Source: Thermoplasmata archaeon (lineage in GTDB: Archaea; Thermoplasmatota; Thermoplasmata; UBA10834; DTMW01). Taken from it: a DNA stretch of 17,952 nt. The notes below the pieces were generated by a model. It saw nothing but the letters and a program-made list of their open reading frames with translations. It was not told the origin of the DNA and made no database searches. The stretch lies in NCBI GenBank assembly GCA_029858465.1, contig JAOUEZ010000010.1:1-17952 (forward strand). The letters are read 5' to 3'. Shown here one piece after another: positions 13,321 through 17,952 of the stretch; positions within the stretch are counted from its first letter, which is position 1, and each line of letters opens with the position of its first letter. Both the position numbers and the translations under genes were made by a program.

Positions 13321-13665
13321 ATGTCAGAGGGGCTAAGAACAGGGGTCTTCTTCTTGGTAAGAAGCGATATCATTGAGCAGACTGATGGGGGCTGCTATAT
13401 CAATCTTGAAATTTCACCAAATGCCAATCAATCCGGAATAATCAGCATCGATAAATGGCGTCGCGCATTGAAAATCGATATTGCTGCCGAGGCTTCCAGG
13501 GGAGAGGCAAACAAAGAATTGATCAGATTTCTTGAAAAGATGCTCCCTGAGGCTAAGGGCAAAATTGCGATAGTAAAAGGGCTGAAATCCTCGCAGAAGA
13601 GGGTATTCCTGCCATTGAGACCAAAAGAAGCAATCGAAAAGCTGGGATTGGAGAATGATCTCTGA
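13321..13665 (+). CDS. DUF167 (YggU-family) protein
   Basis: A 114-residue protein of the YggU/DUF167 family: GGCYINLEISPNANQSGIIS matches the family's v-x-v-x-P-x-A-x-x-x-x-I, ALKIDIAAEASRGEANKELI matches the central a-x-x-G-x-ANxxL, and KIAIVKGLKSSQKRVFL matches the iv-x-G-x-x-S-x-x-K end. The fold is known but the function is not; it is conserved across bacteria, archaea and eukaryotes. The N-terminus is ~20 residues longer than the minimal family domain. It appears leaderless (see promoter at 13290). The toprim gene starts inside its last codons, overlapping by 11 nt. Confidence 0.88.
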   Translation: MSEGLRTGVFFLVRSDIIEQTDGGCYINLEISPNANQSGIISIDKWRRALKIDIAAEASRGEANKELIRFLEKMLPEAKGKIAIVKGLKSSQKRVFLPLRPKEAIEKLGLENDL

Positions 13666-14071
13666 CGAGGACCGCCTGGAAGATCTTGAGGAGGTCATAG
13701 ACGAGCTGATAACGCGCAGCTGGACAGAGGCTATTATTGTTGAGGGGCCGAGGGATGTCAAAGCGCTTAGAGCCCTTGGTGTTAATGGAACAATAAAATC
13801 GATTAATAGGGGGGTCAGCATCATCAACTTGTGCGAATCTCTCTCTGTTGAACATGATAAATTCATAATATTGACCGATTGGGATAGAAAGGGAGGACAG
13901 CTTGCGCAGCTGCTGAGAAAAGGTTTTGTAACGGTCGATGCGAAATATGATGATCGTCTAAGGAAGAAAATCTCAAGCCTGACGAAGAAAGATCTGAAGG
14001 ACATTGAGGGGCTGCCTAAATATATGGAGAGGCTGAGAAAATCGCTAGCAGGTTCAGCCAGAGCGAAATAG
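13655..14071 (+). CDS. Toprim-domain protein (UPF0292 family)
   Basis: A 138-residue protein that is essentially one toprim domain: IIVEGPRDVKALRALGV with the catalytic Glu (E30), and FIILTDWDRKGG with the DxD pair (D75, D77). These acidic residues bind Mg2+ in topoisomerases, primases and small toprim nucleases. Length and order fit the archaeal UPF0292 group, whose members are small stand-alone toprim proteins of unproven activity. It overlaps the DUF167 gene by 11 nt, so the pair is co-translated. It ends in TAG and a five-T run at 14074-14078 may stop transcription. Confidence 0.88.
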   Translation: MISDEDRLEDLEEVIDELITRSWTEAIIVEGPRDVKALRALGVNGTIKSINRGVSIINLCESLSVEHDKFIILTDWDRKGGQLAQLLRKGFVTVDAKYDDRLRKKISSLTKKDLKDIEGLPKYMERLRKSLAGSARAK

Positions 14072-14136
14072 AATTTTTGTATCATCCCCACAAATATTAA
14101 TTCGTCAGTAGTCTAATTCAGAGGTATTGTGTTTGC

Positions 14137-15456
14137 ATGCTTCCCAGGAAAATGCTCGATAAACTAGGAATATCTTCGCCGGATGAACTTTTCAGAGAGA
14201 TTCCCGATAAGGCGAGGATCGATGGTCTGAACATCCCGCCGCCCCTGGGCCAAATAGACCTAGAAAGAGAGATCTCAGAGATACTATCGAAAAACAGGAC
14301 AATGGATGACTTGCCGACCTTCCTCGGCGGAGGAGTGTATAGGCATCACATACCTCCGGTAGTGCAGGAAATATTGAGCAGGTCTGAGTTTTACACATCA
14401 TATACTCCTTATCAGGCAGAGGCTAGCCAGGGAATGCTCCAAGCACTTTTCGAATACCAGAGCATGATGACTGAATTGACAGGGATGGACGCTGTAAACT
14501 CCAGTATGTACGATTGGTCGACCGCGCTCGGAGAAGCGGCGCTTATGTGTCATCGGATCAGGCCTGGGACGAGGTTCCTGATCGCGAGAAGCATTTCGCC
14601 CGAAAGAAAAGCCGTGCTCAGGACTTATCTGAAAGGAATAAACGCGAGCATCGATGAGATATCATTTAATCCATCAACAGGAAAAATCAATATTGATGAT
14701 TTGAAGAGCAGGCTGGGCGAGGATACATTCGGTATCTATCTGGAAAACCCGAACTATTTCGGAGTGTTCGAGGACGAGGTCGACGACATCTCCAGAACTA
14801 TTGGAGATAGACCTTTCGTAGTGGGTGCAAATCCGCTCTCTCTGGTTCTCGCAAGACCGCCGTCGGAATATGGCGCGGATATTGTCATCGGCGAAGGACA
14901 TCACCTTGGAACGAATCCGAATTTCGGTGGACCATTGCTTGGAGTGTTCGGCACAAGGAAGGAGCATATCCGAAAGATGCCCGGAAGAATCATCGGTGCC
15001 ACGACAGACATGGCCGGGAAGCGCGCTTTTTGCATGACCTTGCAGACGCGAGAACAGCACATCCGTCGAGATAAGGCGACCTCGAACATATGTACGAACG
15101 AGGCTCTGATGGCTGTAGCTGCCTGCGCTTATATTTCTGCAATCGGAAAGCGCGGACTCGTGAGGCTTGTATCGGACAATGTCATCAAGGCGAGAAAATT
15201 CGCTAAAATGATCTCGCAGATAGATGGCTTTGATGCCCCAATATTCGACGCTACTCATTTCAATGAGTTCGCGTTTCGAAGTCCGATACCGAATGATAAT
15301 CTGCAGAAGAAGTTGCTGAGCAACGACGTCCATGGAGGCATTCCTCTGGACGAGGGATTCCCGGAACTAGAGAACTCAATGCTGCTCTCAGTCACTGAAC
15401 TTCACACTGAGCATGATCTACTTGCATTCAAAGCCGCACTGGAGGCGATGGAATGA
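14137..15456 (+). CDS. gcvPA: Glycine dehydrogenase (decarboxylating) subunit 1
   Basis: A 439-residue homologue of the N-terminal half of glycine decarboxylase, the P-protein of the glycine cleavage system. It starts with the characteristic FREIPDKAR and later FLGGGVYRHHIPPVVQEIL and FYTSYTPYQAEASQGMLQAL; the latter two are near-invariant in the family. Later conserved blocks are NPNYFGVFED, GEGHHLGTNPNFGGPLLG and LQTREQHIRRDKATSNICTN. It lacks the PLP lysine, which is on subunit 2. Length is normal. A GAGGT lies 11 nt before the ATG and an AT-rich box at ~14092-14101 may be the promoter. It overlaps gcvPB by 4 nt. Confidence 0.93.
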   Translation: MLPRKMLDKLGISSPDELFREIPDKARIDGLNIPPPLGQIDLEREISEILSKNRTMDDLPTFLGGGVYRHHIPPVVQEILSRSEFYTSYTPYQAEASQGMLQALFEYQSMMTELTGMDAVNSSMYDWSTALGEAALMCHRIRPGTRFLIARSISPERKAVLRTYLKGINASIDEISFNPSTGKINIDDLKSRLGEDTFGIYLENPNYFGVFEDEVDDISRTIGDRPFVVGANPLSLVLARPPSEYGADIVIGEGHHLGTNPNFGGPLLGVFGTRKEHIRKMPGRIIGATTDMAGKRAFCMTLQTREQHIRRDKATSNICTNEALMAVAACAYISAIGKRGLVRLVSDNVIKARKFAKMISQIDGFDAPIFDATHFNEFAFRSPIPNDNLQKKLLSNDVHGGIPLDEGFPELENSMLLSVTELHTEHDLLAFKAALEAME

Positions 15457-16919
15457 GTTATCGCCAAGCGTGCTATGACGAGCCCCTGATTTTCGATCTC
15501 GAGTCGGAGCAATTCTGCGGAGACGAGGTGCTGAAGGATTCACCGTTACCAGAGACTCTGAGAAGAAAATGCCTGAACTTACCTGACCTCCCGGAAAGAG
15601 ATGTGATGAAACATTTTGTCCGCCTGAGCCAGATGAATTTCTCTATAGACACAGGATTTTATCCGCTCGGATCGTGCACAATGAAGTACAACCCGAAGAT
15701 CAACGAGCATATCGCACGTTTGCCAGGAGCCTCTCTGATACACCCTAACCAGGATGAATCAACGGTTCAGGGAGCCCTTCAGATAATGCATGAGTTGGAA
15801 AATATGCTGTGCGAGATTGGCGGCATTGATGCCGTTACTCTTCAGCCCGCCGCCGGAGCTCAGGGTGAATTCACTGGCCTCCAGATAATGCGTGCATACC
15901 ATGAGGACCGAGGAGAGGAGAGAAAGGAAGTAATCGTGCCAGATACAGCCCATGGGACTAATCCTGCGAGTGCCGCGATGGTGGGATTCGACGTCGTCGA
16001 ACTTCCATCAAAGAACGGAATGGTCGATTGCGATGCTTTGAAATCTGTAGCCGGGAGGAACACCGCGGGGATGATGCTCACTAATCCGAACACCCTGGGC
16101 ATATTCGAGAAGGACGTGCTTGAGATTGCGGACATTATCCACGATTGCGGGGCTTTGCTGTACTATGACGGTGCGAATTTCAATGCGATACTTGGAAAAA
16201 CAAATCCTGGAAAGATGAATTTCGATATCGTTCACTTCAACCTGCACAAGACTTTTTCCACACCCCATGGGGGAGGAGGACCCGGAGCCGGCCCAGTCGG
16301 TGTCAAGAAACCATTGGACCAGTATTTGCCGGTTCCCCGGATAGTCAAGAACGGCACATACTATTCTCTCGACTACAATTATCCGAAATCGATTGGCAAG
16401 GTCAGGGCATATTTGGGAAATTTCGCAGTCCTCCTTAGGGCGTACGCGTACATCAGATCCCTCGGCCCGGAGGGGTTGAATGAGGTATCATCTCGTGCAG
16501 TTGCAAACTCCAACTATCTGAAAACTCAATTAGAGAAAATGATAGACCTGCCTTTCGGAGGCGGGAGGATGCACGAATTTGTGCTCTCGGGAGAAAAATT
16601 GAAATCGAAAGGAGTAAGGACTCTGGACCTTGCGAAGAGATTATTGGATTACGGCGTGCACGCGCCAACCATTTATTTCCCCTTGATAATAGACGAGGCA
16701 ATCATGATCGAGCCGACAGAAACCGAATCGATTCAGACATTGGATAGGTTTGCAGAGATCGTGCATGAAATACTTCAGGAGGACTCGGAGACTGTGAGAA
16801 GCGCCCCACACAACACTTCGGTCAAAAGAATTGACGAAGTCAAGGCTGCGAGGGAGCTGATATTGAGCTACCGCAGCCTCAAGGAGCATGAGAGGAAATT
16901 TAAATCGCATTCCTCATAA
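15453..16919 (+). CDS. gcvPB: Glycine dehydrogenase (decarboxylating) subunit 2
   Basis: A 488-residue PLP-dependent half of the P-protein. It removes CO2 from glycine and passes the aminomethyl group to the lipoyl arm of the H-protein. Features: FYPLGSCTMKYNPKINEH (~residues 68-85), TLQPAAGAQGEFTGLQIMRA, PDTAHGTNPASAAM, LTNPNTLGIFEKDV, and NLHKTFSTPHGGGGPGAGPV with the PLP lysine at K266. The C-terminus has DYGVHAPTIYFPLIIDEAIM and EPTETES, as usual. Length is full. Start overlaps gcvPA (ATGA), so the two chains are produced together. The stop is TAA, and the MazG-like gene converges six bases later. T-, H- and L-protein genes are outside the window. Confidence 0.95.
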   Translation: MSYRQACYDEPLIFDLESEQFCGDEVLKDSPLPETLRRKCLNLPDLPERDVMKHFVRLSQMNFSIDTGFYPLGSCTMKYNPKINEHIARLPGASLIHPNQDESTVQGALQIMHELENMLCEIGGIDAVTLQPAAGAQGEFTGLQIMRAYHEDRGEERKEVIVPDTAHGTNPASAAMVGFDVVELPSKNGMVDCDALKSVAGRNTAGMMLTNPNTLGIFEKDVLEIADIIHDCGALLYYDGANFNAILGKTNPGKMNFDIVHFNLHKTFSTPHGGGGPGAGPVGVKKPLDQYLPVPRIVKNGTYYSLDYNYPKSIGKVRAYLGNFAVLLRAYAYIRSLGPEGLNEVSSRAVANSNYLKTQLEKMIDLPFGGGRMHEFVLSGEKLKSKGVRTLDLAKRLLDYGVHAPTIYFPLIIDEAIMIEPTETESIQTLDRFAEIVHEILQEDSETVRSAPHNTSVKRIDEVKAARELILSYRSLKEHERKFKSHSS

Positions 16920-16925
16920 GGATTC

Positions 16926-17255
16926 TTAATCGAATAGGCCTTTGCTTTTACTTACAGGATATTTTCCCTCGTTGATAGATATCTTTTCCAATACAGCTTT
17001 TTCAAGATCGAACCTGCATGCATTAGCCATGCTCAGCGCGAAAATTACAACATCCGCGGTCTCCAGTCGAATTTTCTGAAGATCTTCATCCGATATTTCT
17101 CTCTCGGCCTTTCTCCATTGAAATATCTCCAGAAGCTCGGAGGCTTCGATGGAAAGTGCTATGGCGATATCTTTTGGGTTATGATATTTCGCCCAGTCTC
17201 TTTTTTCGATGAAGGCCCTGACATTTTCTGCAAGTCGCTGTAAAGAGTCAGACAT
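16926..17255 (-). CDS. MazG-like nucleotide pyrophosphohydrolase
   Basis: A 109-residue, single-domain, all-helical pyrophosphohydrolase of the MazG/dCTPase (RS21-C6-like) group, which hydrolyses NTPs or dNTPs to NMP and PPi for nucleotide-pool cleaning. Motifs: WAKYHNPKDIAIALSIEASE followed by LLEIFQW, with metal ligands E37 and E40, then ETADVVIFAL giving E65 and D68 (the ExxE...ExxD set). The WxxYHxPK and EASELLExFQW patterns favour the dCTP-pyrophosphatase-like branch over classical MazG. Upstream, GTGATCC just before the ATG matches the 16S 3' end. Confidence 0.88.
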   Translation of the reverse strand: MSDSLQRLAENVRAFIEKRDWAKYHNPKDIAIALSIEASELLEIFQWRKAEREISDEDLQKIRLETADVVIFALSMANACRFDLEKAVLEKISINEGKYPVSKSKGLFD

Positions 17256-17314
17256 TGGATCACTCTCAAAGATAGAGAATCCTCTCAGAGAATAAACTTA
17301 TTATTATGATGATA

Positions 17315-17326
17315 GACCGTTCGGTC
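17315..17326. promoter_or_regulatory. Inverted repeat in the MazG-like promoter, possible operator
   Basis: GACCG-TT-CGGTC, 5-bp arms. On the minus strand it lies directly after a strong TATA box TTTTATATTT (17328-17337) and before the predicted transcript start near 17306. That is where an archaeal repressor would block polymerase. No regulator is identified. Confidence 0.35.
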
Positions 17327-17354
17327 CAAATATAAAACGCCACAGAATTTCTCA

Positions 17355-17952
17355 TCAGTTGCCGTCTGTTCGTTTGACTCTATATCTGCCAGGCGGGACA
17401 AATATCTCAAATCTCGCTCCCTTGCCATGTTCGCTCGTCTCGCTGATTCTCATTTGGGTCATAGATAGAATCTGCTCTGTCAGATACATCCCAAAGCCCG
17501 ATGATGATTTGAGTGGTGGCTTGAAAAGACGCGCTTTCTTCTCGGGAGAGATGCCGATACCGTTATCCTCATAGATTATCGACAGGCCGTCCTCCCTCTC
17601 TACTGTTTCTATCTTTATCCTATCCACCTTCTTTCCATGCCTCATCGAGTTATCGAGCAGATTGTAGAAGACCTTCTCCAGCATCGGATCGGAATAGATC
17701 TCAAGGCCCTTCAGGTTCTTGTCAATCGATATTCCCTCTGTTTCGAGATCGGAGACAGCTTTGCTCAGAATATCATCCACGCAAAGCCATTCGGGATTTT
17801 TCAAACCGACCTGCTGATACTCGGCAAGGAACGCAACCTGACTTCGGATATATTCCGCCGATTCCTTCATTCTTGCAAGGTTCTTGGCTGAGGCAACATT
17901 ACTTTCGGGGCGAGACATTGCCTCAATGAATCCAATAAGTGTTGTCAGCTTG
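17355..17952 (-). CDS. Sensor histidine kinase, C-terminal part, cut by the window edge
   Basis: The frame is open to the right edge, so only the last ~198 residues are present. The first visible residues, KLTTLIGFIEAM, match the end of a phosphoacceptor helix (usually SHDIxNQLTxLxGY...), so the phosphorylated His lies just outside. A helical linker is followed by the HATPase_c domain: N-box NLLDNSMRHG, G1 EDNGIGISPEKKARLF, G2 SSGFGMYLTEQIL, and a final GKGARFEIFVPPG. ATP-binding residues are intact. It resembles archaeal PAS-type cytosolic kinases, but its sensor domain cannot be seen. ATG 17918 is an internal methionine, not the start. No response regulator lies in the window. Confidence 0.85.
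   Translation of the reverse strand, partial: KLTTLIGFIEAMSRPESNVASAKNLARMKESAEYIRSQVAFLAEYQQVGLKNPEWLCVDDILSKAVSDLETEGISIDKNLKGLEIYSDPMLEKVFYNLLDNSMRHGKKVDRIKIETVEREDGLSIIYEDNGIGISPEKKARLFKPPLKSSSGFGMYLTEQILSMTQMRISETSEHGKGARFEIFVPPGRYRVKRTDGN

Noticed and set aside
14079..14136. Glycine riboswitch before gcvPA
   Set aside because: The gap is too short (~65 bases) for the aptamer and lacks its conserved core. Only an AT-rich box and GAGGT are seen.

Overview
The window is archaeal, most likely from a Thermoplasmatota-like or related euryarchaeal lineage. The evidence is a proteasome-activating nucleotidase (PAN), archaeal MBF1, a Gins51-type replication protein, a GPN-loop GTPase, a UPF0292 toprim protein, a DUF2240 protein and a tRNA with bulge-helix-bulge introns. 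Many genes have TATA-like boxes placed so that the mRNA would be leaderless or nearly so; others have strong Shine-Dalgarno (SD) sites. The lineage is inferred from gene content, not from a marker phylogeny.

Layout: 2-448 is the 3' end of a trimethylamine methyltransferase (MttB)-family gene cut by the left edge. 563-4590 is a tight five-gene operon on the plus strand: a small PGFRGY-motif helical protein, an SPFH/band-7 protein with three C-terminal zinc ribbons, two zinc-ribbon proteins with C-terminal membrane helices, and a soluble-looking zinc-ribbon protein. 4688-5781 holds a degenerate HisA-like TIM-barrel gene overlapping a DUF2240 gene. 5840-6376 is a second PGFRGY protein. A CPA2-type cation/proton antiporter and MBF1 follow on the minus strand. 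MBF1 shares a palindromic TATA box with the divergent PAN gene.

9577-10687 (minus) carries a 47-aa zinc ribbon, a GPN-loop GTPase and tRNA-Lys(CTT). The tRNA is interrupted twice: by a canonical 37/38 intron and by an unusual intron in the T-loop at 59/60, each with a textbook 3-4-3 BHB structure. Next come a DMT/EamA permease, a metallo-beta-lactamase-fold hydrolase and, tail to tail, GINS. Divergent from GINS is a DUF167-toprim pair. Then follow both halves of the glycine decarboxylase P-protein (gcvPA-gcvPB), a MazG-like nucleotide pyrophosphohydrolase, and a histidine kinase C-terminus running off the right edge.

The most system-like region is the SPFH operon. It resembles the logic of the bacterial ydjGHI genes found with pspA (zinc-ribbon membrane proteins plus an SPFH scaffold), but here it is accompanied by a distinct PGFRGY protein that is duplicated 1.2 kb downstream of the operon. 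A membrane-scaffold or envelope-stress role is inference only. No CRISPR array, insertion sequence, rRNA or prophage gene was seen. No gene-free stretch exceeds 300 bases.
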